Assembly: GCF_004762035.2 (NCBI RefSeq)
Contig: NZ_SIJK02000020.1
Span: 16,266 to 80,265 of the forward strand
From: Candidatus Chloroploca mongolica
GTDB taxonomy: Bacteria > Chloroflexota > Chloroflexia > Chloroflexales > Chloroflexaceae
Reading direction: 5' to 3'
DNA: 64,000 nucleotides
The notes below the pieces were generated by a model. That model worked only from the letters and a program-made list of their open reading frames with translations, had not been told where the DNA came from and searched no databases. Position 1 is the first letter of the stretch, and each line of letters opens with the position of its first letter. Shown here piece after piece: positions 50,198-59,752 of the stretch. The translations under genes were made by a program, and so were the position numbers.

Positions 50198-53100
50198 ATT
50201 GATCACATTCATCGGCGGCAGCGGCAGTTGCAATGAGTAATTCAGCCCCCCCCAGGCGTGCCAGGGCGGGGGCAACTACTTCGAGGGTGCGCAGGATGGC
50301 CTCGCGCCCATAGGCTGATGTACGCAGGATGCTGGCGAGGATGGATCGTGCGAGCCTGGGATGTTCGTCTGCGAGTGCATAGATCAGCGCGGCGGACGCA
50401 CGGGCGCGCTCGGCTGGTCGCCGGATTGAGGCGATGACCGTTGCTGCGGCTATCGTGTGTCCCTGTTCGGCCTCGGCTGTCCCAATGGCGGCCAGGTAGC
50501 GGGCGCGGTCCTCGCCAGGTGCAAGTACTGCGGGGTCATTGGCAAGGGCGAGTGCCTCGTGGTCGGCTCCGGCGGCGATCAGGTGGGGTGCCATCAAGAT
50601 TAGGGCACGGGTACGTTCGGCTGCCCAGGTGATGGTCAGCGCTTTTTGCACGGCCAGGCGCGGGTTGTCATTTCGGGCTTGTTCGATGCTCAGGTTGGCA
50701 ATGGCATGGGCCTGCTGGGCTGGGCCGGGGATGCGCTGGCACAGGGCCATGGCTTCGTCCCAGTGCCCTGCAAGCCCCAGATGACGAGCCCATTCAGTGT
50801 AGACCCAGGCCTGCTCATCTGTGTCCTCGACCTTTTCCATGAGGCGATAGGCAGCTTCATACGCGCCGGTCTGGGCCATCGCAACGGCGACTTTTGCCAT
50901 TGCCCGATGGCGTTCTTCGCCTGGGGGCAAGGTGTCGGCAAGCGCGATCGCTCGTTCGGTACGCCCCAGGATGGCGAGGGCCGCGGCAAGCGCTACGAGC
51001 AGTGGGGCACGTTCGGCCTCATTCACCGCATCGATCGCACGGGTTGCCTGTTCCAGGGCGAGCATAGCGACCAGGCCGTTGAGGGTGAGGCGCAGTTCGA
51101 TGAGGGCCGCAATCCGTGTCTCGACGCCGACGATGCTTTCGGCGGCACTGAGCGCAGCCCCATCATTGCCAAGCGCGGCCAGGGTGCGAGCCAGCGCCGC
51201 TAGCCCGCGGTCGCGCTGGCTCTGCGTGGCGAGCCGGGCGATCCGTTGACGGGCGGTTGCCTCATCGTGCTGGGCTTCGCTGCATGCGAGTTCGATTTCG
51301 GCCCAGGCAACAACCGTTGCGAGGGTGCTCGTGTCGATCAAACGTTGCCCATCGGGGTAACCAGCACGCACCAGGGCGACCCCGACTTCGGCGCGCGCCC
51401 ATGCGCCCATCGTTTCGTGCATCATGCCACAGGCCAGATGGCGTGCCTCTTCCCAGGCTCCCAGGGTCACCAGATGGCGCACTACCTCGGTCTCGACCAT
51501 GGCCCGGCGCTCGAGGTGTTCAATCCGCTCGGTAATTGCCAGCGTCGCTTCCACGTCACCGCGCCGCAGGGCTGCCTGGGCAAGGGCCATATGCAGCGTT
51601 TCGCGGCTCTCGTGCCAGGCTCGTGAAAAGGGATTGGCTTCGAGATCGAGGGCCCGCGAGAGCAAGCGCATCGCGGTTGGACGCATCCGGTTGGTGTAAC
51701 AGATCTCGCCTAGACGCCGCAAGATGACGGCTTTTTGGATTCCATCGGGGAGACGTTCGACGTGTTCCATGACCTGTTTGAGCGCCACCTCACGCCCGCT
51801 GTGCTCTATCGCCTGCACAAACGCTTCAGCGGCCATCGCTGGGTCTAGCGTGCGTACGCGGCTCGCTAAGGTTCCCGTACGCAACGCCGTGCGGATCAAG
51901 TCGCCTGGCGATACCAATGCGTCTGTCTGGTGGGTACTCGTTTCGACCAGCATCCGCAAGCACCAGCGCATTTCATCATACGCATACCAGAGGGTGCCGT
52001 TCCGTTCGTGGGTGCGTACCCAGGCCTGGTCTGGCTCAAGCCTGAACTCATGCTGGCTTGCCGCTGGTGGAGTGAAGCTGGCTGGTCTGGGGCTCACGGT
52101 GGGAACTGGTCTTTGCCCGGGGGGGATGGTTGATAATGCCAGGGCGGCATGCCGTGCATACGCCTGGCGCAGATATGGCCCGGTTGGTTCATCGTGACGG
52201 ACGGGCTGGTGCCCTGACTGATTGTGGCGGGGAACCGTGACGTTGCGTTGTACGGCAAACTCAGCCAGGCTCTGATGCATACGGGCTACTTCGGTCGGGG
52301 CGATCTGGGCAATCAGGGTAGGGATGGCTCGATGGACAAAACGGACAGCGCGCACCGGTGGCAGGGGGCTTCCATCGACATCAAACCCGGCCCGCGCCTC
52401 GCATGAAAGCGTAAGCAGCTTGCCTTGTTGCCATCTGGCAAGCAGCGGGATGGGATTGTGTTTGATCACGAGCGCCGCGAGGCCGGGTGGCACCGGTGCA
52501 TCGGCGGCGGCCAGCAACAGCGCCAACTGACGCTCGGCTGGGGCAAGCCTGGCCCACCAGTGCCGCAACAGAGCCTCAAGGCCCTGCGGCAAGGCCTGAA
52601 GCGCGAGCTGTTTTGCTTGGAGCATGGCAACGGCCAGCCGAAGATAGAGGAAATTGCCCTGGGCGGCGAGCAGCAAAGGGCCGATCCAGCTTGAAGGGCA
52701 GCCTGTGGCCCGCAGGGTCTGGGCCTGCACCAGGGTCGAGTCAGGATCATCGCCAGGCAGGCACAACCGTGCGACGGGTCGCCAGGGCGTGACAGTCCCC
52801 GGGCTACAGCCAAGCAGGATGGTCACGCCCGGGGGCAGATCGACGAGCAAGGGTAACGGGCCAGGATAGCGTGGTTGACCGGGCGGCGAAAGCTCATCGA
52901 GGGCCAGCACCACCGGGTGGTGAGGGTTGCACCGCACGATATCAGCGACCAGGCGTTCGAACGCAGCAGGATCGGTTGTGACGCTTGGATCAACGAGCGG
53001 CAAGGTTGGGCGATAGCACGCCACCAACTGCGCGTAGAGCAGCTGTAGACTATGCGCACCGGCCACATCGGCCTGCCAGAGGGGCAGGGGGCGGCGCACC

Positions 53101-53336
53101 GCGAGTTGGGCCAAGAGGGTACTCACGCCACTGCCAGGTGGGCCTTCAACGAGGATCAGGCCACCTGGCGAACCATCGAGATACTGTTCAAGTCGCGTGC
53201 GCAGCCTTCCCCGCTCGTGGGTATGGGCGAGCGTTGTCTTGAGGGCCTCTTTGTGCCGATGTAGCTCATGCTGGAGGGGGGCTGCCAGCATTGGCAACCC
53301 CTCGATTGCGACAAGTGCCGGAGCGACTGGAGCCAC
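50193..53336 (-). CDS. STAND-type ATPase with helical repeats
   Basis: 1047 residues from GTG 53336. An N-terminal P-loop NTPase has Walker A VEGPPGSGVST (near residue 64) and Walker B VVLALDELS (near 142). A winged-helix-like segment and a long C-terminal region (about 480-1040) of Ala/Leu-rich helical hairpins of the TPR type follow (ALAAALAILGRTERAIALAD, AMAKVAVAMAQTGAYEAAYR). This is the layout of STAND signalling ATPases, which assemble on ligand binding; no effector (toxin, nuclease, DNA-binding) domain is obvious. It lies upstream of nothing on its strand, converges on arsS, and is 40 nt downstream of the HU gene. Confidence 0.8.
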   Translation of the reverse strand: MAPVAPALVAIEGLPMLAAPLQHELHRHKEALKTTLAHTHERGRLRTRLEQYLDGSPGGLILVEGPPGSGVSTLLAQLAVRRPLPLWQADVAGAHSLQLLYAQLVACYRPTLPLVDPSVTTDPAAFERLVADIVRCNPHHPVVLALDELSPPGQPRYPGPLPLLVDLPPGVTILLGCSPGTVTPWRPVARLCLPGDDPDSTLVQAQTLRATGCPSSWIGPLLLAAQGNFLYLRLAVAMLQAKQLALQALPQGLEALLRHWWARLAPAERQLALLLAAADAPVPPGLAALVIKHNPIPLLARWQQGKLLTLSCEARAGFDVDGSPLPPVRAVRFVHRAIPTLIAQIAPTEVARMHQSLAEFAVQRNVTVPRHNQSGHQPVRHDEPTGPYLRQAYARHAALALSTIPPGQRPVPTVSPRPASFTPPAASQHEFRLEPDQAWVRTHERNGTLWYAYDEMRWCLRMLVETSTHQTDALVSPGDLIRTALRTGTLASRVRTLDPAMAAEAFVQAIEHSGREVALKQVMEHVERLPDGIQKAVILRRLGEICYTNRMRPTAMRLLSRALDLEANPFSRAWHESRETLHMALAQAALRRGDVEATLAITERIEHLERRAMVETEVVRHLVTLGAWEEARHLACGMMHETMGAWARAEVGVALVRAGYPDGQRLIDTSTLATVVAWAEIELACSEAQHDEATARQRIARLATQSQRDRGLAALARTLAALGNDGAALSAAESIVGVETRIAALIELRLTLNGLVAMLALEQATRAIDAVNEAERAPLLVALAAALAILGRTERAIALADTLPPGEERHRAMAKVAVAMAQTGAYEAAYRLMEKVEDTDEQAWVYTEWARHLGLAGHWDEAMALCQRIPGPAQQAHAIANLSIEQARNDNPRLAVQKALTITWAAERTRALILMAPHLIAAGADHEALALANDPAVLAPGEDRARYLAAIGTAEAEQGHTIAAATVIASIRRPAERARASAALIYALADEHPRLARSILASILRTSAYGREAILRTLEVVAPALARLGGAELLIATAAAADECDQW

Positions 53337-53376
53337 AACGCGACCTCACTGCGATGCCTGGAAGAGGCGTGCCGCC

Positions 53377-53661
53377 CTATGCTGTTTCGCCCTTGACGGC
53401 CTCTTTCAGCGTACTGCTGGCGCTAAAGCCGGGCGTTTTGGTTTCAGGGATCGTGATCTTCTCACGCGTCTGTGGATTGACACCTTCACGCTGCTGACGG
53501 TGACGAACTTCAAAGGTACCGAACCCCGTCAAGGTTACCTTTTCGCCTTTGGCGAGTTGCTCGGTGATCACATCGAGCGCCGAGTCAATGACCAGCTTCG
53601 TCTCCTTCTGCGACACCCCGGCTTTTTCGGCGACGGCCTTGATAAAATCAGTCTTCTGCAT
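53377..53661 (-). CDS. hup: HU-family DNA-binding protein
   Basis: 94 residues from ATG 53661 with AAGGAGG upstream; the extension to 53688 is not needed. The whole HU/IHF fold is present: MQKTDFIKAVAEKAGVSQKE, ALDVITEQLAKGEKVTLTGFG, FEVRHRQQREGVNPQT (the DNA-binding arm with REGVNPQT), and IPETKTPGFSASSTLKEAV. It bends and compacts DNA as a dimer. A 40-nt gap separates it from the STAND gene, and 460 nt of AT-richer sequence lies upstream, the probable promoter region. Confidence 0.96.
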   Translation of the reverse strand: MQKTDFIKAVAEKAGVSQKETKLVIDSALDVITEQLAKGEKVTLTGFGTFEVRHRQQREGVNPQTREKITIPETKTPGFSASSTLKEAVKGETA

Positions 53662-54127
53662 CGGTGCAGTCCTCCTTAGGTCTAGCAATGATAGTTTCCG
53701 CGTATTCTACGAACGTGCGATTTTTGCCCTTCGGGACGCAGTATACCGCACTTGTCAAGCCCCATGTCGCATTGTAATGCCTTGAACCCCTTTTTCAACT
53801 GCACTATAACCGTTCTAGCGCTTTCTAATGCTGAAAAAGTGTCGCGGTAAGCATCTGAAAAACAAGAAACCCTTAACAAAGAAGCACAGCCCATCGTATT
53901 CTGATACGACAGACTGCGCTTGCGGTGTCAATCTTATTGGCTAGGGAATGAAAGGCGGCCCCTGACGCCTGGTGCGGCACCTTCCCCACTCCCAGACCTA
54001 TCTCTATACCGCATAGCTATTGTACGCTACGATAGGCCCTGCTGTGAATAGCCCACAAGGAGGGGAACGGCTTAGTACCAGGAGTGCGTGCGACTAGCGC
54101 AATCGGGCTATTGGGCCGTCTCACCCC
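53662..54127. other. Intergenic region upstream of the HU gene
   Basis: No gene recognised. On the minus strand TTGACA (53757-53752) and TATACT (53744-53739) lie close, but only 7 nt apart, so they are not one promoter; TATACT alone could be a -10 box about 78 nt before the HU start. The interval 53760-53900 is AT-rich. The part next to purB (53930-54127) contains no clear hairpin. Confidence 0.4.
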
Positions 54128-55522
54128 TCACCAGCCACCGAAGGTCTGTTCATCGCGGAGCAGGGCGAGGCGACTGGACAGGCCGGTATAGCGCTCGGGA
54201 CTAAGGGCCAATAGTTCGGCTTTGACCTCTTCGCGCACCGTCAAGCTGGCCACAAACTCGCGGAGCAGTTCCAGGCTGAGGGGCCGCCCGCGGGTCAGGG
54301 TTTTGAGGGCTTCGTACGGTTCGGGATAGTTCTCGCGGCGGAGAATCGTCTGGACAGCCTCGGCGAGCACCTCGGGGTGGGCCATCAGGTCAGCCTGCAG
54401 GGTCTCGTGGCGCACAGCGATCTTGTGAAGGCCACGGAGGGTGCGCTGATAGCCGAGCAGGCTATAGCCAAACGCAACCCCGAGGTTACGCAACACCGTA
54501 CTGTCTGAAAGATCGCGTTGCAGGCGCGAGATGGGCAGTTTCCGGCTAAAATGTTCGAGGAGGGCATTGGCAATACCAAAGTTACCTTCGGCATTTTCAA
54601 AATCGATGGGATTGACCTTATGTGGCATGGTTGATGACCCGACCTCACCGGCTTGTAGGGCCTGGGTGAGGTAGCCATCACTGATATAGCGCCACAGATC
54701 CTGACACAGATCGAGCAGAATGACATTGGTGTGTTTGAGCGCATCGCAGAGCATCGCAAGCGTATCGTGCGGTTCGATCTGGGTGGTCAAGAGCACCGGT
54801 TCAAGGTCAAGCGAACGTACAAAGGCCTTGGAAAACTTGAGCCAATCGACCTCAGGCAAGGCGGCAACCTGGGCCGCAAAGGTGCCGGTCGCACCATTGA
54901 GCTTGCCGGTCAGTTTGATCTCTTTGCATGCATTGCTCGCACGACGTAGACGCATAAAAAAGACATTGATCTCTTTCCCGAACGTCGTTGGCGTTGCCGC
55001 CTGCCCGTGGGTACGGGCGAGCATTGCGGTCGTTGCCTCGGTATCAGCCAGATGGCGCAGGCGCTCGATGATCCGCCCCACCGCTGGCCCCATCACCATA
55101 TCACGGGCATCCCGCACCAGCAGGCTATAGGCCAGATTATTGACATCCTCAGACGTCAGGGCAAAGTGGACAGCCTCCTGGACATGCGTCAACCCGAAGC
55201 CTTCAAGCTGTTCACGCAGCCAGTACTCGACGGCTTTGACATCGTGGTTGACCTTGCGATCCCATGCGGCAATGGCTTCGGCATACTCATCGGTGAACTC
55301 ACGATAGAGGGAACGTAAGCGTGCCTGCTGGTGCGAGTCGAGCGCGGGGACAAAGGCGATCCCCTGGGCTCGGGAAAGAAAGATCAGATACTCAACTTCA
55401 ACGCGTACCCGATAGCGAAAGAGCGCCGCCTCACTGAAATACCCAGCCAATTCGGCCAGATCACGACGATAACGCCCATCGAGGGGCGAAAGAGCGGTCA
55501 TAGGAGCGAAAGTTGTGGTCAT
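54128..55522 (-). CDS. purB: Adenylosuccinate lyase
   Basis: 464 residues from ATG 55522; a further ATG lies seven codons later, before the family start TALSPLDGRYRRD. Fumarase/aspartase superfamily motifs: LTSEDVNNLAYSLLVRDA, the general-acid His in RTHGQAATPTTFGKE, and the flexible signature loop SSTMPHKVNPIDFENAEGN. It is the E. coli PurB subtype rather than the shorter type. It splits adenylosuccinate to AMP and SAICAR to AICAR in purine synthesis. It is the last gene after the metallophosphoesterase and GAF-STAS genes, with a 22-nt gap. Confidence 0.96.
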   Translation of the reverse strand: MTTTFAPMTALSPLDGRYRRDLAELAGYFSEAALFRYRVRVEVEYLIFLSRAQGIAFVPALDSHQQARLRSLYREFTDEYAEAIAAWDRKVNHDVKAVEYWLREQLEGFGLTHVQEAVHFALTSEDVNNLAYSLLVRDARDMVMGPAVGRIIERLRHLADTEATTAMLARTHGQAATPTTFGKEINVFFMRLRRASNACKEIKLTGKLNGATGTFAAQVAALPEVDWLKFSKAFVRSLDLEPVLLTTQIEPHDTLAMLCDALKHTNVILLDLCQDLWRYISDGYLTQALQAGEVGSSTMPHKVNPIDFENAEGNFGIANALLEHFSRKLPISRLQRDLSDSTVLRNLGVAFGYSLLGYQRTLRGLHKIAVRHETLQADLMAHPEVLAEAVQTILRRENYPEPYEALKTLTRGRPLSLELLREFVASLTVREEVKAELLALSPERYTGLSSRLALLRDEQTFGGW

Positions 55523-55544
55523 TCTTGCTGGCTTTCTTGTGACA

Positions 55545-56528
55545 TTAGCCCTTCTGCATGGTTTGCAGCGCGGCGGCAATGCCGCTCTTCAAGCTGCCCT
55601 GCATATCGATGTCACTTAGATCAACATCAAGATGCACCAGGGTCTGGGCAATCTGTGGTTTAATACCGGTGAGCATGACGCGCGCCCCGAGGAGTTTCAC
55701 GGCTCGCGCTGCCTGGATCAGAGTCTGTGCGACCTGGGTGTCGACCATGGCGACCCCGGTGATGTCAACAATGACCAGGGTGGCCTGGTATTGCGCTACC
55801 CCTTCGAGCAGGGTCTCCATGACCTGGGCGGCACGCTGACGGTCAATGGTGCCGATCAGTGGCAGAACCATAATTTCGTCGGCAATCGGGAGCAACGGGG
55901 TTGAGAGTTCACGCAGCATTTCGTGCTGGCTGTTGAGGATCTGTTGCTGGATCTGCTGGTTGTGCAGGGCGACGCCAAACATGACTGCGAGGCTCCGCAA
56001 GGTTTCTGCTTCGACTGGTTCCCAGATATGGCTGGTTGTGCAATCATCGAAGCCCATAAAGCCCCACCAGGTGTCGTGGACAAAGATCGGGGCCACGATC
56101 AATGATTGAATATCCTGATTGACCAAGAGCTCGTGTTCATCAACGGGAAAATCGGCCACAATGCCGTACAAGAGTTGATTCTGGCTCAACAGGGTTTCCC
56201 ATCGACTATACCCAGCAGCTTCGTAAGGCAGGTCTTGCAGATCGGGGTTGTCAATCTGGGGGGGGAAACCTGGGGCTGACCACTCGGCGCACTGGCTTAT
56301 GGTGCGTTCGCCAGCCTCGTTTTCACCGTTGACAAAGATATAGGCACGGCTCACTTCGAGGGCGCGCCCAATCAATTCTAGCATCCGAGGGGCCTCTTCA
56401 AGCGGATCAAGGTGAAGTGAGAGCAGGCGTGATACTTCGGCCATCGCCGAGAGAACGGCGTCCCGTCGGTCGACAAGATGCTGGAGGCGGTTCAGTTCGT
56501 TCTGAAGCTCGTCTGAAGATGATAGCAT
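55545..56528 (-). CDS. GAF-STAS regulator
   Basis: 327 residues. A short N-terminal coiled coil (DELQNELNRLQHLVDRRDAV) is followed by a GAF domain (about 40-190, ELIGRALEVSRAYIFVNGEN and IVAPIFVHDTWWGFMGFDDC). A C-terminal STAS domain follows (about 205-320, VLPLIGTIDRQRAAQVMETLLEG, LVIVDITGVAMVDTQVAQTLIQAARA), like RsbR-type stressosome subunits. The STAS Ser/Thr site is replaced by DITGVAMVDT, with Thr residues available. It probably senses a small molecule and acts in a partner-switching or stressosome pathway. Anti-sigma kinases are not encoded here. Confidence 0.9.
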   Translation of the reverse strand: MLSSSDELQNELNRLQHLVDRRDAVLSAMAEVSRLLSLHLDPLEEAPRMLELIGRALEVSRAYIFVNGENEAGERTISQCAEWSAPGFPPQIDNPDLQDLPYEAAGYSRWETLLSQNQLLYGIVADFPVDEHELLVNQDIQSLIVAPIFVHDTWWGFMGFDDCTTSHIWEPVEAETLRSLAVMFGVALHNQQIQQQILNSQHEMLRELSTPLLPIADEIMVLPLIGTIDRQRAAQVMETLLEGVAQYQATLVIVDITGVAMVDTQVAQTLIQAARAVKLLGARVMLTGIKPQIAQTLVHLDVDLSDIDMQGSLKSGIAAALQTMQKG

Positions 56529-56552
56529 AGCTTGGTTCCTCGGATGATGCGT

Positions 56553-57503
56553 TTATGCGCTCCCCCGTTGGAGCGTGAAGATCGTGGCCTCGGGCGGGCA
56601 ACCGAGCCGTAAAGGGAGCCCGCCTAGCCCGCGACTGACATAGAGTTGCGTCTCGTTGACGTGAAAATGGCCGCTTGCATAGTGCCAGCCAAAGCGGGGC
56701 AGGCAGAATGAGCCTAAGCCTGGCAGGCGCATATGCCCCCCATGCGTGTGCCCCGAAAGCTGGACATCGATCCGTTGCCCCCTGATGATGTAATCAAGTG
56801 CGTCGGGACAGTGGGCCAGGAGGAGCCGGACGCTCTGTGGAGGGGCGTGCTGCAGGGTGACCTCGATATCGGGCACGCCGTCCCACATATCATCAAGCCC
56901 GGCCACGACCAGGGTCTCTTTCCCGATTGTAACCGGACGATGCTCGTTGATCAACATCTCGATGTCGAGATCGGTCAGGGTCTGCTTGATCTCGGGCACG
57001 CCTTCCCAGTAGTCATGGTTGCCAGGCACCGCGAAACGGCCCAGGGGTGCCCTGGGCAAGCCCTCGAGCACAAAAGGGAGTTCGGCAATGGCGTGTTCGT
57101 AGCTTACGAAATCACCAGTAAAGACGAGCATATCGGGCTCTTCGGCGGCCATCTGGTGGACGGCCCAGCGGCTATTTTCGGTCGTATACCGTAGGCCCAG
57201 GTGCATGTCGCTGATTTGGCCGATCCGGAGGCCGTCAAGCGCCAGGGGAAGTCTGGGCAGGTTCAGGGTGATGCGTTCAAGCCGCGGGCTGCGTGGCTCG
57301 TACAAGGTAGCATACGCCAGACTGGTTGCGCCGATGCTTCCCAGCAAGGCGGTGGTTTTCAGGCGACCGGTTGCTAGCGCGGCGGTGGTTAGTACGCCAC
57401 CTGCGACTGTTGCGCCGATCCAGCGACGGGAATAGCGGATCTTGCCCGGGCTTGGGTCAAAGCGTCGCCCCTTATGGCGGGGTTTTTGTGCAGTATGTGT
57501 CAT
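56553..57503 (-). CDS. Membrane-anchored metallophosphoesterase
   Basis: 316 residues. The N-terminus has a basic start, YSRRWIGATVAGGVLTTAALATG and a second hydrophobic stretch (TTALLGSIGATSLAYATLY), a membrane anchor with a Tat-like RR. The calcineurin-type metal motifs are all present: DMHLG, GDFVSYEH, GNHDYW, and GHTHGG near the end, with LAHCPD between. The closest known group is YkuE/LpxG-type phosphoesterases acting on lipid or nucleotide phosphates. It leads the three-gene unit with the GAF-STAS gene and purB (24- and 22-nt gaps). Confidence 0.9.
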   Translation of the reverse strand: MTHTAQKPRHKGRRFDPSPGKIRYSRRWIGATVAGGVLTTAALATGRLKTTALLGSIGATSLAYATLYEPRSPRLERITLNLPRLPLALDGLRIGQISDMHLGLRYTTENSRWAVHQMAAEEPDMLVFTGDFVSYEHAIAELPFVLEGLPRAPLGRFAVPGNHDYWEGVPEIKQTLTDLDIEMLINEHRPVTIGKETLVVAGLDDMWDGVPDIEVTLQHAPPQSVRLLLAHCPDALDYIIRGQRIDVQLSGHTHGGHMRLPGLGSFCLPRFGWHYASGHFHVNETQLYVSRGLGGLPLRLGCPPEATIFTLQRGSA

Positions 57504-57566
57504 CGTTTTCCTGGGGCCTGCGGCCCCATGTGCTGTATATTCAGGGCTGAGGCCCTACAACCTATG

Positions 57567-57655
57567 TTTGTGCTGGCGAAAACGGCCTGCTTCGCTGGCC
57601 GTTTTCGTCAGCACAAACGAGATTCCTGGGGGGTCTGTAGCCCCCAATCCCCATA
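57567..57655. repeat. Dispersed repeat with hairpin (family R5)
   Basis: TTTGTGCTGGCGAAAACGGC begins a 21-bp arm (57567-57587) that pairs with 57597-57617 with one mismatch. It continues with GATTCCTGGGGGGTCTGTAG and CCCCCAATCCCCAT. A shorter copy with the same order (GTGCTGGCCGTTTCCGTCAGCAC, ATTCTTGGAGGCTGTAGGCCC, then CCAACCCCCAACTGA) lies at 48775-48840. It occupies the divergent space between the phosphoesterase and uvrC genes. Confidence 0.65.
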
Positions 57656-57686
57656 AAAGGCTCTGTTGTAAGTATACTCGAAATAG

Positions 57687-57717
57687 ATGACAACTCGGTG
57701 AAAAGCTGCGGTACAAT
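57687..57717 (+). promoter_or_regulatory. Possible promoter of uvrC
   Basis: ATGACA (57687-57692) and TACAAT (57712-57717) are 19 nt apart; the spacing is slightly long. Transcription would start within the first codons' leader, giving almost no 5' untranslated region. No Shine-Dalgarno sequence is visible before ATG 57725, consistent with a leaderless or very short leader mRNA. Confidence 0.35.
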
Positions 57718-57724
57718 AGATCAT

Positions 57725-59752
57725 ATGCCAGACTTTTCATCTACTGCCGTTGCCGATCCGGTTGCCTTCGATGAGCGCCTGCGCCTGGTGCCCGACGCCC
57801 CCGGGGTCTATCTCTGGAAGGATGCCCAGGGCCAGTTGATCTATGTCGGCAAAAGCAAACGGCTCCGTGATCGGATGCGATCCTATTTTGGGGCACCCCG
57901 TGGGTTGAGTGCCAAAACACGGCGGATGGTGAGCCATATCGCCGATTTCGAGATCATTGTGACGCAGAGTGAGCTTGAGGCGTTGCTCCTTGAAATGAAT
58001 CTGATCAAGCAGCATCGCCCGCGTTACAATATTTTGCTCAAGGACGATAAGTCCTATCCCTATATCAAGGTGACGTTGCAAGATACCTGGCCGCGGGTCT
58101 TTTCGACGCGTCGGGTGCTTGATGATGGGGCGCGCTATTTTGGCCCCTATGCAAGCGCTGGCTCGGTGCGCAAGACGCTCGATCTGCTCAATCGGCTCTT
58201 TGCCTTTCGCCCTTCCTTCGAGTGCAAGGATGATAAGTTCAAGCACTATCGCAAGTTGGGCCGCCCCTGTCTCTACCACCAGATGAAACGCTGCCTCGGC
58301 CCATGTGTGCCGGGTCTGGTCACTGAGGCCGAATATCGCGCTACGATCGAGGCGGTCTGCCGTTTTCTTGAAGGCAAGACTGATCAGGTTGTGCGCGATC
58401 TACGTCGCCAGATGGAGCAGGCGAGCGATGCGTTGGAGTTTGAGCGGGCCGCCTATCTGCGCGATCGGTTGCAGGCGATTGAGAAGATTTCAGAGCGCCA
58501 GCAGGTGCTGCGTACGGTTGATGAAGACCAGGATGTCATTGCCTTTGCCCGCGAAGATGGCAGCGCCGTTGTGCAGGTGCTCTTTATTCGTGGGGGCAAA
58601 CTGGTCAATGCCGAGCCCTTCACGCTGCAGGGTACCGACGACGAGACTGATGCGGATCTTCTTGCGTCGTTTATTACGCAGTTTTACGATCACGCGCCCA
58701 ACGTTCCGCCGACTCTGCTGCTTGCCGATCATATTGAAGAGCCGATGATCATTGCGTCGTGGCTCGAGCAGAAGGCCGGTCATCGGGTCGAGTTGAGTGT
58801 GCCGCGTCGTGGTGAAAAGAAGCAGTTGATGGAACTGGCGGCCAAAAATGCCCACCAGAAGCTCGAAGAGGTGCGTCAGCAGTGGCTTAATAGCGAACAG
58901 CGGGCGGTGGCTGGCCTCAGTGCGCTACGTGATCTGCTCGATCTCGCCACGCTTCCGCAGCGCATCGAGTGCTACGATGTCTCGCATACGCAGGGCCAGA
59001 ACTCGGTTGCCAGCATGGTTGTCTTTGAACGCGGCGAGCCGCGCCCGTCGGCCTATCGGCGTTTCAAGATCAAGACGGTGGTCGGGGCGAATGATGTCGC
59101 TTCGCTGCACGAGGTGCTGGTGCGTCGCTTCAAGCGTGCCGCTGAAGCGCTCTCCAGCGAAGAGTCCGCGCCCAACGACGAAGTTCAGCTTGTCCAGGCT
59201 GATCTTTTTGGGGGAGCGAGCACCGGCGCAGGCGACCCCGATGATGCTGCGGACAGTGTGGCTGCACCCGGGGCCAGCGATGCCGAGCGCGACGAAGCAT
59301 TGGCGAAATGGGCTGACCTTCCCGACCTGCTGCTGGTTGATGGCGGGCGCGGCCAGGTCAATGCGGCCCTTGATGCGCTCAAGGGGCTTGGCTTTGAACG
59401 CATCCCGATTGTCGGCATCGCCAAAGGTCCTGACCGCAATCGGTTTGATCTGGTGCTTCCCCATCAGCCCGAGGTCATTGTGCTTGAGCGCAATAGCCCT
59501 GTGCTTGGCCTGGTGCAGCGCATTGATGAAGAGGCGCACCGGTTTGCAATTACGTACCATCGCAAAGTGCGGAGCAAAGCAAGCCTCAGTTCATCGCTCG
59601 ATACGATCCCCGGCATTGGCCCAAAACGCAAAAAAGCCCTGATCAAAGCGTTTGGCTCGCTGGACGGCATCCGCAAGGCTAGCGTCGAAGAACTGGCGGC
59701 TGTGCCGGGGATGAACCGCAAAGCCGCTGAAGAGTTGAAGGGGATGTTGTAG
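57725..59752 (+). CDS. uvrC: Excinuclease ABC subunit C
   Basis: 675 residues from ATG 57725. An N-terminal GIY-YIG nuclease domain (APGVYLWKDAQGQLIYVGKS with KRLRDRMRSYF) makes the 3' incision. A Cys-containing region (RPCLYHQMKRCLGPCVPG) and a UVR domain (LRRQMEQASDALEFERAAYL) that binds UvrB follow. The RNase H-like endonuclease core has RIECYDVSHTQGQNSVASMVVFE and DLLLVDGGRGQVNAAL. C-terminal helix-hairpin-helix motifs (IPGIGPKRKKALIKAFGSL) end it. An acidic, low-complexity insertion near residues 485-520 lengthens the middle. It is a nucleotide excision repair nuclease. Confidence 0.97.
   Translation: MPDFSSTAVADPVAFDERLRLVPDAPGVYLWKDAQGQLIYVGKSKRLRDRMRSYFGAPRGLSAKTRRMVSHIADFEIIVTQSELEALLLEMNLIKQHRPRYNILLKDDKSYPYIKVTLQDTWPRVFSTRRVLDDGARYFGPYASAGSVRKTLDLLNRLFAFRPSFECKDDKFKHYRKLGRPCLYHQMKRCLGPCVPGLVTEAEYRATIEAVCRFLEGKTDQVVRDLRRQMEQASDALEFERAAYLRDRLQAIEKISERQQVLRTVDEDQDVIAFAREDGSAVVQVLFIRGGKLVNAEPFTLQGTDDETDADLLASFITQFYDHAPNVPPTLLLADHIEEPMIIASWLEQKAGHRVELSVPRRGEKKQLMELAAKNAHQKLEEVRQQWLNSEQRAVAGLSALRDLLDLATLPQRIECYDVSHTQGQNSVASMVVFERGEPRPSAYRRFKIKTVVGANDVASLHEVLVRRFKRAAEALSSEESAPNDEVQLVQADLFGGASTGAGDPDDAADSVAAPGASDAERDEALAKWADLPDLLLVDGGRGQVNAALDALKGLGFERIPIVGIAKGPDRNRFDLVLPHQPEVIVLERNSPVLGLVQRIDEEAHRFAITYHRKVRSKASLSSSLDTIPGIGPKRKKALIKAFGSLDGIRKASVEELAAVPGMNRKAAEELKGML

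Noticed and set aside
53739-53757. TTGACA/TATACT promoter for HU
   Set aside because: The boxes are only 7 nt apart on the minus strand, too close to act as one sigma-70 promoter.
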